Assembly: GCA_945872825.1 (NCBI GenBank)
Contig: CAMCBD010000020.1
Coordinates: 1-35,682 of the forward strand
Reading direction: 5' to 3'
Source of the DNA: Nitrosomonas ureae
GTDB lineage: Bacteria > Pseudomonadota > Gammaproteobacteria > Burkholderiales > Nitrosomonadaceae
DNA: 35,682 nt
The position numbers and the translations under genes are program-made. Every line of letters starts with the position of its first letter. Positions within the stretch are counted from its first letter, which is position 1. The notes beneath the pieces are model-generated. The model ran no database searches. It had not been told where the DNA came from and saw only the letters and a list, made by a program, of their open reading frames with translations. Below are positions 7,634-16,931 of the stretch, in pieces.

Positions 7634-8791
7634 ATGCCCAATAACGGATTTCTATCCCGCTTAATCTGGACCTCACTCGCAGCCATATTGCTGGCGTTAT
7701 TTTTCCATAGCTTCCTTTATCATTATTTCCCGGATACTCTTCACCCGGACTATTTCAGCGGTAAGGATAAGCAGGAAAATGCCGAACCGCGGGTAATCCA
7801 GGCACGGGGCAATTTGGCTGAAGACGAGAAAAGCACAATTGAGTTATTTGAGAATTCGCGGGACTCCGTCGTATTTATCACCACGCGCCAACGCGTGATG
7901 GACGCATGGACACGCAATATTTTTTCTGTTCCCAGCGGTACCGGCTCAGGTTTTATTTGGGATGATAACGGACATATCATTACCAACCTCCATGTCATCA
8001 AAAGCGCCAGTGAGGCTACCATACGCCTAGCTGATGGGCGCGATTACAGGGCTTCCCTGGTCGGCGCCAGTCCAGCGCATGACATTGCCGTACTAAAGAT
8101 AGGTATTGGATTCCAGCGCCCTGCCCCTGTTCCTTTGGGTACCAGCCACGATCTCAAGGTTGGACAAAAAGTATTCGCGATCGGCAATCCATTTGGTCTG
8201 GATTGGACACTCACTACCGGTATTGTCTCAGCACTGGATCGTTCACTCCCGAGCGGTGATGGAAGTACCATCGATAATCTGATCCAAACCGATGCCGCCA
8301 TTAATCCAGGTAATTCCGGCGGCCCGCTGCTGGATTCCGCCGGTCGTCTGATCGGCATCAATACTGCCATTTATAGCCCCAGTGGCGCCAGCGCCGGAAT
8401 TGGATTTTCTGTGCCGGTCGATACCGTCAATCGCGTGGTTCCTCAAATCATCAGCCGGGGCAAATACATTCGTCCGGCAATGGGCATCACCGTTGACAGC
8501 AAACTCAATAATCGGCTAACGCAGCACCTGAAAATAACCGGTGTCGTTATTTTAAGCATCAGCCCAGGATCCGCAGCGGATGTGGCTGGATTGCAAGGTG
8601 CGACAATTACACCGGAAGGCAATATCATAGCGAATGATATTATCGTGGCGCTTGAGAATAAGCCCATTGATTCCGTCGATAAGCTACTCGCTCGGGTTGA
8701 TAGCTATAAAGTTGGCGATACCATCAAGATCACTGTGTTACGAAGAGGTGAAAAAATTGGATTACCGGTTACGTTACAACCTGGAGAATAA
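7634..8791 (+). CDS. Membrane-anchored HtrA/DegS-type serine protease with one PDZ domain
   Basis: Periplasmic trypsin-like protease. An uncleaved N-terminal transmembrane helix spans about residues 9-30. The catalytic triad is His120 (IITNLHVI), Asp150 (AHDIAVLKI) and Ser228 (NPGNSGGPLLD). A single C-terminal PDZ domain follows from about 285 (PAMGITVDSK to GDTIKITVLRRGEK). One PDZ plus a membrane anchor is the DegS layout, while 385 residues also fits the broader HtrA/YyxA-like set. In DegS the PDZ senses misfolded outer-membrane porins; whether that applies here is unknown. AGGAG precedes the ATG. No terminator is obvious directly downstream. Confidence 0.9.
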   Translation: MPNNGFLSRLIWTSLAAILLALFFHSFLYHYFPDTLHPDYFSGKDKQENAEPRVIQARGNLAEDEKSTIELFENSRDSVVFITTRQRVMDAWTRNIFSVPSGTGSGFIWDDNGHIITNLHVIKSASEATIRLADGRDYRASLVGASPAHDIAVLKIGIGFQRPAPVPLGTSHDLKVGQKVFAIGNPFGLDWTLTTGIVSALDRSLPSGDGSTIDNLIQTDAAINPGNSGGPLLDSAGRLIGINTAIYSPSGASAGIGFSVPVDTVNRVVPQIISRGKYIRPAMGITVDSKLNNRLTQHLKITGVVILSISPGSAADVAGLQGATITPEGNIIANDIIVALENKPIDSVDKLLARVDSYKVGDTIKITVLRRGEKIGLPVTLQPGE

Positions 8792-9255
8792 ATAAAAATT
8801 CTTCGTCTCATTCATCAAGAAGTAAGAAAACTCACCTTATTCTGAACAACTTCGGAATCCACCACTGTAAACCAGTCAATGCTCATTGATAGGCTCTTTT
8901 CGTCAAATATGGCTACCTAAAAAACTGGAAAATATCCAATCAATAGAACCCTTGATACTCTGATTGACGAGGTATGCATATTTCTAAATGTAAGGTGTCA
9001 CTAAGCAAAGCGCATTTACTCGCGCCAGCTCGGTTCCAAGCCGCGAGAAATTCGGCGGTTGCTTGATTGAGTGTACGCACCATGATCAAGCGCCAAAGTC
9101 CAAAGACATCCCGTCACGCTGGATGTATGATTGGGGATATTCAAACCAAATCGTACTAGCATTATTTCTCTTATTGTCTTTTACTAAAAGGATCTAATGG
9201 AAACGGAGTTCGATTCCAAATCACCGTAAAATACGCTCGCTATGGAGAAAATTTT
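8792..9255 (+). other. Intergenic stretch without a recognised gene
   Basis: About 460 nt separate htrA and msrB. A minus-strand frame from ATG 9090 (MVRTLNQATAEFLAAWNRAG, ending near 8950) is only about 47 codons, has no ribosome-binding site and matches nothing I know. The base composition and broken short frames suggest decayed sequence. The msrB ribosome-binding site (GGAG) is at the right edge. Confidence 0.4.
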
Positions 9256-9774
9256 ATGAAACGACGAATTTTGCTACAAAGTCTCGCCATGGTGGCAGTA
9301 TTTCCGTTGATTCCCGCATGCTTTCGTGCACAAGTCATTGGGGAGGCTTCCAGTCCTATTACACCCTTAAACAAACCGCATGAAGCATGGCGTGGGTTGG
9401 TCTCACCTAGAGCCTATCAAATACTATTTGAAGAAGCAACCGAACGCCCGGAATCCAGTAATCTGGTCTATGAAGATCGTGAAGGCACCTTCATTTGCGC
9501 CGCATGCTATCTGCCGTTATTTGGAAGTGCAACTAAATATGAAAGCAATACAGGTTGGCCAAGTTTTACCGGGCCTATCGCTGGGCACATAGCAACAAAA
9601 CTTGATTTCAAGATGATCAAGCCACGTACGGAGTACCACTGCGTGCGCTGTGGGGGTCATCAAGGTCATGTATTTAATGATGGCCCGCCGCCACGTGGGG
9701 AACGCTGGTGCAACAATGGTATTGCGCTAAAGTTTGTGCTTAAAGACGAACAACTGCCAATGCTCAGGAGCTGA
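9256..9774 (+). CDS. msrB: Exported peptide-methionine (R)-S-oxide reductase
   Basis: Reduces methionine-R-sulfoxide in proteins. The N-terminus MKRRILLQSLAMVAVFPLIPACFRAQ is a signal sequence with a possible lipoprotein cysteine (Cys22), so the enzyme likely acts in the periplasm or at the membrane. The MsrB domain runs from about residue 43, with zinc ligands Cys81/Cys84 (CAACYLPLF) and Cys129/Cys132 (CVRCGGHQGHVF). The catalytic Cys152 is in GERWCNNGIALKF, where cytosolic MsrB has RYCxNS. The substrate-pocket motif NTGWPSF is intact. GGAG precedes the ATG. It appears to be a single-gene unit. Confidence 0.92.
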   Translation: MKRRILLQSLAMVAVFPLIPACFRAQVIGEASSPITPLNKPHEAWRGLVSPRAYQILFEEATERPESSNLVYEDREGTFICAACYLPLFGSATKYESNTGWPSFTGPIAGHIATKLDFKMIKPRTEYHCVRCGGHQGHVFNDGPPPRGERWCNNGIALKFVLKDEQLPMLRS

Positions 9775-9949
9775 TAGACTGATTGCGCTTTCTCGGGATA
9801 TCGTACCCTAAAATCGGATAACCCAAACGCCCTCCCAAGGTATCCATGCCTTCATTAGAAATAGTGAGATAAGCATTCGAAACATGATCAAAGTACACGG
9901 ATAATGAGCTCTTAGTACTGAAACGATAGCCGATTTCGATTGAAATGTG

Positions 9950-10267
9950 AAGCAGAACTGAGGTATGACAGTATCAAAAAGGCACAAAATCAAGCGTGCA
10001 ATTATGGCATCGGGCATATAAGCACAAACCGCTCTCGGCGCGCTAGAAGCTGGTGAATCAATTGGCAGCAAAAAACACTATATTGTCGAACGGCGTTCCG
10101 GTATCTCCAAATGACCATCCAGAATGGGATGTGCCAGCTACTTCGGCACGATAAAAGCCAACGCCCAAAATCATGCTGAAAAGCATCTGCATGAATCTGA
10201 AAAAACTGCTAACAAAATTTTCGTGGACAAGCCATCAAGGAGAGCAATCCGTTCAAATGCTGCATAA
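9950..10267 (+). pseudogene. Degraded C-terminal part of an IS5-family transposase
   Basis: Across several frames on the plus strand a typical IS5-family C-terminus can be followed: KKHYIVERRSGISK, then ASYFGTIKANAQNHAEKHLH and ESEKTANKIFVDKPSRRAIR, ending SNAA-stop at 10265-10267. Intact relatives read (R)Y-x-VE-x-FG-T-L-K-R, then A-x-YFG-x-x-K-x-NAQ-x-H-L-K-A-I-C-M-N-L-x-K-A-A-N-K-I. Stops and frameshifts break it throughout. The left border is approximate. It lies just downstream of the end of the pst operon. Confidence 0.65.
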
Positions 10268-10755
10268 ATAGAGAAACTCCCCTAAGAAATGGGAAAAAAC
10301 TTCACTTCCTGCCAGAATGAGGCGTAAAAACTGTCTCTTGGATGTTTTCCCACATTACCACAGAAATTTTCGCAGTTGTGCAGAGGCCCTTTATTGGTGT
10401 TGTTTTCAAGCTGTGTCACAGCCATCGCCTTTGAGGCCGAAAAACATACTTCGTCTATTGATTTCTTGCCTAGCATGGAACACAGAAGATTTTTGATGGC
10501 GCTCAGGTGAGCAAAAACATGTGATTCCACAAATCCTAACGATGAGAGCCCAACTGCTACCGGCCTCTTCTGTAAAGATCGTGCATCCCGGTGCCACAGG
10601 CTAAGGTAGTGATAGGGATAAAATTCTGCCGAACTTTATGTAAGTGATCGCACCCCGCTTGACCAGTTCCTCCAATTCCTCCAAAAGCTTGATGGGACTC
10701 TCCAGAACTCAATGAATTGGATTGCATAAATAGGATAAGAAGATCCAAAAGCGTA
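10268..10755 (-). other. Unassigned sequence downstream of pstB
   Basis: This stretch has three overlapping short minus-strand frames: 10282-10530 (82 codons), 10406-10597, and 10557-10832, the last of which runs into the 3' end of pstB. None has a convincing ribosome-binding site or recognisable motif. I treat them as chance frames in decayed sequence. No phoU is present here, although it often follows pstB. Confidence 0.4.
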
Positions 10756-11562
10756 TTAACCAAATTTGCCAGTAATATAATCCTCTGTAGCTTTCTGTTT
10801 GGGTTTCGTAAAAATTGTATCGGTATCCGCAAACTCGATCAGCTCTCCCAGGTACATGTATGCCGTGTAGTCGGAAACACGCGCTGCTTGTTGCATATTG
10901 TGAGTCACAATAACAATGGTGTAATCCTCCTTGAGCGTAAAGATCAAGTCTTCAATCCGCGCGGTAGAAATCGGATCAAGCGCCGAGGTCGGCTCATCCA
11001 GCAACACCACTTCGGGTTTGACCGCAATCGTGCGTGCAATACACAGGCGTTGTTGCTGTCCGCCGGAAAGACTGATGCCGCTTTGATTCAGTTTATCTTT
11101 GACTTCCTCCCATAAAGCAGCTTTTTGCAGTGCCCATTCCACTCGTTCTTCCAGTTCATTGCGATTTAAGGTTTCATACAGTTTTACGCCAAACGCCACA
11201 TTATCGAAAATTGACATCGGGAATGGGGTAGGTTTCTGAAAAACCATACCGACTTTGGCGCGCAGCATATTAACATCCTGCTTTTTGTCGAGAATGTTCA
11301 TGCCATCCATCATGATTTCACCGCGAGCTTCCTGGCTGGGATAGAGCTGATACATACGGTTGAAAGTGCGCAGTAGCGTGGATTTTCCGCATCCGGAAGG
11401 GCCGATGAAAGCCGTTATTTTTTTCTCCCAGATATTCATATTAATAGACCTCAGTGCCTGACATCCATTGTAGTAAAAGTTTAAGTCGTTGATGGAGACT
11501 TTGGGAGCGATCGATTGCGAGTGGATTATATTCATCTCAGTTTTTAATTTAGATTCGTGCAT
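10756..11562 (-). CDS. pstB: Phosphate ABC transporter ATP-binding protein
   Basis: ATPase that powers the PstSCAB high-affinity phosphate importer on the cytoplasmic face of the inner membrane. Walker A is GPSGCGKST, the ABC signature is [14 protein letters not shown], Walker B is [13 protein letters not shown], and the switch histidine is in [11 protein letters not shown]. PstB-specific features are [12 protein letters not shown] and [17 protein letters not shown]. The frame is open to 11613. I use the ATG at 11562 ([10 protein letters not shown]), which gives 268 residues; a further ATG at 11535 is possible, and none has a strong ribosome-binding site. It is the last gene of pstS-pstC-pstA-pstB. 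Confidence 0.95.
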   Translation of the reverse strand: MHESKLKTEMNIIHSQSIAPKVSINDLNFYYNGCQALRSINMNIWEKKITAFIGPSGCGKSTLLRTFNRMYQLYPSQEARGEIMMDGMNILDKKQDVNMLRAKVGMVFQKPTPFPMSIFDNVAFGVKLYETLNRNELEERVEWALQKAALWEEVKDKLNQSGISLSGGQQQRLCIARTIAVKPEVVLLDEPTSALDPISTARIEDLIFTLKEDYTIVIVTHNMQQAARVSDYTAYMYLGELIEFADTDTIFTKPKQKATEDYITGKFG

Positions 11563-11700
11563 CGTTGGTTGCTGGTAATCATACGACCCAATGAATTTGC
11601 TGTAAAACAGCATTTGTTAGTTTTTCATATTAATGATCCACTTATCAACGTTAACCAGAGATTATTTTCAGTGGCTCAGAGGATTTATGACGAAAGAATC

Positions 11701-12480
11701 CTAATTCAATGATACCTGTTTACGTAAGAAGAATCGCGCCGCGATATTCAGCCCCAGAACGCTCAGTGTGATCAGCAGCGCACCTGTCCAAGCTAGCTCC
11801 TGCCAATTCTCATAGGGACTCATAGCAAACTGAAATATAACGACGGGTAAATTAGCCATGGGTTGGTTCATATCCGCATTCCAGAATTGGTTGTTGAGCG
11901 AAGTGAAAAGCAGCGGTGCGGTTTCTCCGCTGATGCGCGCAATGGCCAACAGTACACCCGTCATTATGCCGACTTTGGAAGCACGCCAAGTGACCAGCGT
12001 GACTATTTTCCATTGTGGCGCGCCCAAAGCGGCAGCCGCTTCGCGCAAACTATCCGGAATTAGTCGCAGCATATCCTCGGTGGTGCGCACGACGACAGGG
12101 ATGACAATCAGCGACAGTGCCAGCGCCCCGGCCCAGCCAGAAAAATGCCCCATCTTAGCAACATAAACGGTATAAACAAAAAGACCAATCACGATTGACG
12201 GCGCTGACAACAGAATGTCGTTGATGAAACGAGTGATGGGGGCAAGCCAGCTGCGTTGTCCATATTCAGCCAAATAGGTGCCTGCCATGATACCGATCGG
12301 CGTACCGATCAAGGTAGCAAGTATTACCATCGCCAGACTACCGGTGATCGCATTGAGCAGACCACCTGTGCTACCCGGCGCTGGCGTCATCTGGGTAAAT
12401 ATCGCCATGCTGATTCCGCCCAAACCTTTTTCAAATAAGGTAAACAATATCCAGGATAGCCAGAACAAACCGAAAGTCAT
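11701..12480 (-). CDS. pstA: Phosphate ABC transporter permease PstA, N-terminally disrupted
   Basis: Inner-membrane permease of the phosphate importer, pairing with PstC. The binding-protein-dependent permease motif is near [21 protein letters not shown], and [17 protein letters not shown] is PstA-typical. About six membrane helices are seen. The coordinates given start at the first usable ATG (12480). The natural start is clearly the ATG at 12546, 9 nt after the pstC stop and preceded by AGAGGCG. From it the frame reads MIPIYT, then TGA (12528-12526), then [20 protein letters not shown] in the same frame. Relatives begin like M-x-P-I-Y-T-R-R-R, so the stop looks like CGA changed to TGA at codon 7. 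Restart at 12480 would trim TM1 to about 16 hydrophobic residues and has no ribosome-binding site. Confidence 0.9.
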   Translation of the reverse strand: MTFGLFWLSWILFTLFEKGLGGISMAIFTQMTPAPGSTGGLLNAITGSLAMVILATLIGTPIGIMAGTYLAEYGQRSWLAPITRFINDILLSAPSIVIGLFVYTVYVAKMGHFSGWAGALALSLIVIPVVVRTTEDMLRLIPDSLREAAAALGAPQWKIVTLVTWRASKVGIMTGVLLAIARISGETAPLLFTSLNNQFWNADMNQPMANLPVVIFQFAMSPYENWQELAWTGALLITLSVLGLNIAARFFLRKQVSLN

Positions 12481-12555
12481 GGCCAGAATGGAGAAAGTAA
12501 GGTTAATGGCATTGACGATGCGCCGTCACGTGTAAATTGGGATCATGATGCGCCT

Positions 12556-13518
12556 CTAGGTGACTGTGCCTTCACGTTTCTTGAGTTGCACCAGCAGGAT
12601 CTTGGAAAAAGCCAACACGACAAAAGTAATAAAAAACAAAATCAAACCCAGCTCAATCAACGCCGAGGTATAAAGTTCGCCATCAGCTTCGGTGAATTCA
12701 TTGGCCAGCGCTGAAGCGATACTGTTTCCCGGCATGAAAAGCGAAGCATGTAACTGGTGCGCGTTGCCGATCACAAAAGTAACCGCCATGGTTTCACCCA
12801 AGGCACGGCCAAGGCCGAGCATAATCGCGCCGACTACGCCGATTTTGGTATAGGGGAGGACCACGTACCAGATCACTTCCCAAGTAGTGGCACCAAAGGC
12901 ATAGGCGGACTCCTTGAGCATGGGCGGCACAATCTCGAACACGTCGCGCATGACTGCAGCAATGAAAGGAATCACCATAATCGCCAGGATAATACCGGCT
13001 GTCAGCATGCCAATTCCCATAAAAGAGCCTTCGAATAGAAAGCTGATCCCCGGTATTTGCCCCAGGGTATTCTGCAGCCAGGGTTGTACATATTGCGCAA
13101 AAAGCGGTGCAAATACAAATAAGCCCCACATGCCGTAAATGATGCTGGGAATTCCAGCCAGAAGCTCAATCGCCGTTCCGAGCGGGCGGCGTAACCACGG
13201 CGGCGATAATTCCGTGAGAAACAATGCAATGCCAAAACTAACTGGAATACCGATCGACAGCGCAATGATTGAAGTAATCAACGTACCCACAATGGGCACC
13301 AATGCGCCGAATTTCTCAGTAACCGGATTCCAGTCGGCGCTAAAAAGGAAATCGAACCCAAAGGCTTTGATGGCTGGCATACTGCCAATTATCAGTGAAC
13401 CAATTAGTGCAGCCAGCAATGCGAAAACGACAAACGTAAAGAACCAAGTGACTTTATGAAATATCCAGTCAAATAGAAGCTGTCTTTTTAGCTTTGCGGC
13501 AAAGTGTATTTTTGACAT
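12556..13518 (-). CDS. pstC: Phosphate ABC transporter permease PstC
   Basis: Second inner-membrane permease of PstSCAB, 320 residues with about six transmembrane helices. PstC features include [44 protein letters not shown], and the permease loop [21 protein letters not shown] followed by [26 protein letters not shown] stands 9 nt before the ATG on the minus strand. It lies about 120 nt downstream of pstS and 9 nt before the original pstA start. Confidence 0.95.
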   Translation of the reverse strand: MSKIHFAAKLKRQLLFDWIFHKVTWFFTFVVFALLAALIGSLIIGSMPAIKAFGFDFLFSADWNPVTEKFGALVPIVGTLITSIIALSIGIPVSFGIALFLTELSPPWLRRPLGTAIELLAGIPSIIYGMWGLFVFAPLFAQYVQPWLQNTLGQIPGISFLFEGSFMGIGMLTAGIILAIMVIPFIAAVMRDVFEIVPPMLKESAYAFGATTWEVIWYVVLPYTKIGVVGAIMLGLGRALGETMAVTFVIGNAHQLHASLFMPGNSIASALANEFTEADGELYTSALIELGLILFFITFVVLAFSKILLVQLKKREGTVT

Positions 13519-13638
13519 CGTTTTGTTTCACCTAGCTGAAAACGCACTGGAGCTTATTTTTCGTAGCTGCACCTGGCAGTGCATCAGAGGAATGACACTG
13601 AATATTTCCCGCGCTGTGGCCCCTGACTCTTTTCTATG

Positions 13639-14691
13639 TCAGTGCTTAACTGAGAGGATGGCTTTGCCATCTTTACCTTTGATATTAGCTCCCCAGGAAT
13701 CCTCAATCAGCTTCACCACACTATCTGGCAGCGGAATATAATCCAGTTCCAGTGCCATCTCATCACCGTTGGCATACGCCCATTCAAAGAATTTCAGCAC
13801 TGCTAAAGCCTGGGTAGGATTTACCTGAGATTTATGCATGAGAATGAAGGTAGCACCGGTAATCGGCCAACTGTTTTGGCCAGGTTTGTTGGTAAGAATT
13901 TCGTAAAAACCGGGAGCCTTATCCCACTGCGTGTTGGCAGCCGCAGCTTTGAAACCATCCTCAGCGGGTATCACGTATAGTCCATCGTGGTTCTGCAACT
14001 GGACATAATTCATCTTGCTTTGCTTCACGTAAGCTGCCTCGACGTAACCAATCGAATTTTTGATCTGTTTTACGAAATTGGCCACACCCTCGTTACCTTT
14101 ACCACCCGTACCAACAGGCCAGGCAACAGATGCATCTGCACCGACTTTATCTTTCCATTCCGGGCTGACTTTGCTCAAATAATCAGTAAACAGGAAAGTC
14201 GTGCCAGAGCCATCGGCACGATGCACAACGGTGATGTTACTGGCTGGCAAATCAATACCGGCATTAAGATCAGCAATCGCAGGATCATTCCAGCGCTTGA
14301 TTTTACCCAGGAAAATATCCGCCAGAACTGCTCCGGTTAATCGGATCTGTCCTTGTTTAACGCCATCTATATTGACTACCGGAACCACGCCGCCCAGTAC
14401 GGTCGGGAATTGGGTCAGTCCGTTTACTTCCAGCTCTTCCCGTGTTAAGGGTTTGTCAGATGCCCAGAAATCAACGGTCTTGGCTTTGATTTGTTTAATG
14501 CCGCCGCCGGAACCAATGGATTGGTAATTCATACGAACGCCGGTTTGTTTCTTATAGGCATCAGCCCATTTGGCATAAATCGGATAAGGAAAGGTTGCGC
14601 CAGCGCCGGTAATATCGGCAGCATAAGTGACGGGAGTAACGATCAATGCTGCAGTGGCAGCAAGCAGCGCAAAAACAAATTGCAGCTTCAT
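13639..14691 (-). CDS. pstS: Periplasmic phosphate-binding protein PstS
   Basis: High-affinity periplasmic phosphate-binding protein that feeds PstCAB. A cleavable signal peptide spans about residues 1-24 (ending TPVTYA). Ligand-site segments are ITGAGATFPYPIYAKWADAY, NYQSIGSGGGIKQIKAKTVDF, ASDKPLT and VVHRADGSGTTFLFTDYLS, which carry the Ser/Thr/Arg/Asp residues that bind phosphate in this family. The 350-residue length is normal. AGGAG precedes the ATG. A good Pho box lies 61 nt upstream, so expression under phosphate limitation through PhoB is expected. It is the first gene of the pst operon. Confidence 0.96.
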   Translation of the reverse strand: MKLQFVFALLAATAALIVTPVTYAADITGAGATFPYPIYAKWADAYKKQTGVRMNYQSIGSGGGIKQIKAKTVDFWASDKPLTREELEVNGLTQFPTVLGGVVPVVNIDGVKQGQIRLTGAVLADIFLGKIKRWNDPAIADLNAGIDLPASNITVVHRADGSGTTFLFTDYLSKVSPEWKDKVGADASVAWPVGTGGKGNEGVANFVKQIKNSIGYVEAAYVKQSKMNYVQLQNHDGLYVIPAEDGFKAAAANTQWDKAPGFYEILTNKPGQNSWPITGATFILMHKSQVNPTQALAVLKFFEWAYANGDEMALELDYIPLPDSVVKLIEDSWGANIKGKDGKAILSVKH

Positions 14692-14751
14692 CTAGAAATC
14701 TCCTATCGAAAGAAATGGAACTTGTATTGGATGGAATCTTAATCAGATGAT

Positions 14752-14769
14752 GTTGCAGAATTATGACAA
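14752..14769 (-). promoter_or_regulatory. Pho box (PhoB operator) before pstS
   Basis: Minus-strand TTGTCATAATTCTGCAAC fits the consensus CTGTCATAWAWCTGTCAY at most positions: the first half-site has one mismatch and the second has two. It sits 61 nt upstream of the pstS start codon, a normal distance. Confidence 0.72.
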
Positions 14770-15036
14770 ACAGATTGCTTTGAAGAAATCCTCCCAACGA
14801 CTGCCAACAACTAGCTGACTGGGAGGTGCGGTTTGAGATAGTGAAACAAAGCAAACATAGAACCCAATTCAAAACACTCCCAATCTCTGGATCGTTGTGA
14901 CACTCCCGGCTGCAGTGATGAATGTTTTATGTCAATGATTTGAGGTTTATCCCGGAGGACTGTTTTTACAGTCCGAATCTTAGAAGCATACAGAACAGAG
15001 AAAGTAAATTAAGAAATTACCGGAAGCGTGGTAAAG

Positions 15037-15078
15037 AAAGAATCGCTGGGCTGATAAAACCAAGCCCAGCGATTCTTT
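15037..15078 (-). terminator. Rho-independent terminator, probably bidirectional
   Basis: A perfect 16-bp inverted repeat (AAAGAATCGCTGGGCT at 15037-15052 and AGCCCAGCGATTCTTT at 15063-15078) has a 10-nt A-rich loop. Its outer A/T arms provide short U-tracts in both directions. It lies about 85 nt beyond the stop of the minus-strand beta-helix gene and insulates that gene from pstS. The remainder of 14770-15162 shows no gene. Confidence 0.85.
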
Positions 15079-15162
15079 TATTCAACAGAAGGAGATTAGT
15101 TGAATTGGCCAAAAGCTCCTCTACTTAATGCATAAGCAAATAACCATTTGTATTATAAATAT

Positions 15163-16779
15163 TTAGTTAAATGGAAAGGTCCATTCCCCGGTCCAGTCGT
15201 CATTCGAATCCTTGAACGCACCAACGTAATCTACCACAGCAAAGAAAGGACCGGGAACAGCAACACCCCCTAGTATCAGCGGTGATCCAGATGCTGGCAA
15301 ATAGCCACTCAAGAGAGGGTCTTCTGCCTTGTTCTCGGATTGAGACGTGAACCACTCAGCTACCGTAAATGTAGCCTCTGTGCCATCTTTGTAGTTACTA
15401 GCACAGTGCACAAAAGAATTTACCATGGTTAATCCGCCCGTCAAACTACCCGGTGATCCGGCATTCACGAAGGTCGAAGCGCTATCAATCATTAAACAAG
15501 TTGGAGAACCAGTCACGACCGTGTTGAAGATATTTGCACCAGTTCCGCGACGTAATAAAATGCCTTGGGTAGCTGTGTCTCCTGCGCGGCCAATAATTGT
15601 AATATTGGACAGAATCGGTTGAGCACGCGGATTGCTATCTTGATTCCTTTCGTTATTATCGGCTTCAATACCGCGATCACCAATTGTCGCAGCCTGTTTA
15701 ATTAAAATAAATTGCGCACGCCCTTGCCAGCCATTGGTCCAATCTAAAGAATCATCTTGGGCTTTAGTTAACACCAAATGCTTCATCTGTACCGTGCCGC
15801 CAAACACTTCGATACCATCATCTAAACCTTCGTGCACTTGTACGTAGTCAATAATTGTTCCTGAACCAACACCATTCAGTGTCAAACCATTGAGCTCTTC
15901 ATCCTGGCGTACAGCACTTCCAGCAAACCGAATTTGTGTATACTTAAGTACACCACTATTATCGGTTGGATTATTTCCGCCGTAGAGTTCACTGACGACA
16001 GCCTCAAAAGGAACTTCACAAACAGGCACATCTTCATTACAGCCATTCACTGGTGCATTGCCAGAAATAAGCAAGCCACCCCATTCTCCAGCTGATGCTT
16101 CACTGGGACCGGTCATGACAATCGGGTTATCCGGCGTGCCCTCCGCCATAATTTTTGAACCACGTCTGATCCATAAATAAGCTGCTTGATCTCCCTGACC
16201 ACCTACACCAATGATTTTGGTACCTGGGTTAATGGTCAGAATAGCACTTTGTGTATTATCACCACCCACATAGACAGGACCATCTAAAACCCACACAATG
16301 TCCTTTGTCAAAGTGGCATTTGTCGTAATCGTACCACTTAAGACGCAAGAATTTGCTGTGACTCCAGGCTGTGCAAAATCCGGGCATCTTTGGAATGCAT
16401 TATTTGCCAATTGATCGACGGTAAAACGCAATGGATTAGACCCAGATACTAATTTCAATTTAGCGTAATATTCATCTGCACCGACTCCAACTGAAGCAAT
16501 ATGAACTGCACTCGTGTCAGAATCAAAGACATTACGTTGCCCTGTTGTTGCGGATATAGGACTGGCAGAAACCAACTGCAACTCATTTCCGCTGAGTTGT
16601 AATTTAGCGCTATAGAATGCAGATGATCCACCACTCAACACTTCAACGACCGGGAGATCCACAACCCCTGCTGACGAATCGAAGGTCGCTGTTGCTGCAT
16701 ATCCATTTAATGTGACGGTGCTTAATAGTACTGCTGACGCAGCCAATAATTTTTCTTTTATAGAATTTGATTTAAACAT
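15163..16779 (-). CDS. Secreted right-handed beta-helix-like protein of the phosphate island
   Basis: A 538-residue exported protein of unknown function. A signal peptide spans residues 1-28 (ending LNGYA). Residues 32-70 and 84-118 are two copies of a short beta module: VFDS/TFDS, then V-x-V-x-x-x-x-x-x-Y-x-AKL-x-L. From about 170 on it shows a beta-helix pattern: ILTINPGTKIIG, LWIRRGSKIMAEGTPDNPIV, GEWGGLLISGNAPVNG, YTQIRFAGSA, DDGIEVFGGTVQMKHLVLTK, QDDSLDWTNGWQG. There are five cysteines in the mature part. Such proteins bearing GTKI-x-G, RG-x-KI-x-AEGT and WGGL motifs are widespread and often cell-surface or secreted. GGAGGTG precedes the ATG. Its place beside pst and a TonB receptor suggests a substrate-binding or hydrolytic partner; this is inference. 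Confidence 0.85.
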   Translation of the reverse strand: MFKSNSIKEKLLAASAVLLSTVTLNGYAATATFDSSAGVVDLPVVEVLSGGSSAFYSAKLQLSGNELQLVSASPISATTGQRNVFDSDTSAVHIASVGVGADEYYAKLKLVSGSNPLRFTVDQLANNAFQRCPDFAQPGVTANSCVLSGTITTNATLTKDIVWVLDGPVYVGGDNTQSAILTINPGTKIIGVGGQGDQAAYLWIRRGSKIMAEGTPDNPIVMTGPSEASAGEWGGLLISGNAPVNGCNEDVPVCEVPFEAVVSELYGGNNPTDNSGVLKYTQIRFAGSAVRQDEELNGLTLNGVGSGTIIDYVQVHEGLDDGIEVFGGTVQMKHLVLTKAQDDSLDWTNGWQGRAQFILIKQAATIGDRGIEADNNERNQDSNPRAQPILSNITIIGRAGDTATQGILLRRGTGANIFNTVVTGSPTCLMIDSASTFVNAGSPGSLTGGLTMVNSFVHCASNYKDGTEATFTVAEWFTSQSENKAEDPLLSGYLPASGSPLILGGVAVPGPFFAVVDYVGAFKDSNDDWTGEWTFPFN

Positions 16780-16830
16780 AATTCACCCACCTCCAAGTTT
16801 TTTAGGGTAGGGCAAATCTAACAGGCCAAC

Positions 16831-16870
16831 ATGACAGGCGTATTACATTTACATGTAAAACATCTGTCAT
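16831..16870 (-). promoter_or_regulatory. Candidate PhoB half-sites upstream of the beta-helix gene
   Basis: Two exact copies of the half-site CTGTCAT occur, in opposite orientation, at 16831-16837 (minus) and 16864-16870 (plus). A palindrome TTTACATGTAAA (16848-16859) lies between them. On the minus strand CTGTCAT is followed six nt later by CTGTTAG, two nt longer spacing than a standard Pho box. It is suggestive but not a canonical operator. Confidence 0.35.
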
Positions 16871-16931
16871 GAAATAGTTTGGGATAAAGAAATTTTTTTC
16901 CTGGCATCACGTTCAGGTTATTACAGATCAG

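Noticed and set aside
8950-9090. Short minus-strand frame (MVRTLNQATAEFLAAWNRAG) between htrA and msrB
   Set aside because: Under 50 codons, no ribosome-binding site and no recognised family; possibly a relic, but not supportable as a gene.
10282-10597. Minus-strand frames downstream of pstB as a possible phoU or new gene
   Set aside because: No PhoU motifs, no ribosome-binding sites, and two frames overlapping each other; probably decayed sequence.
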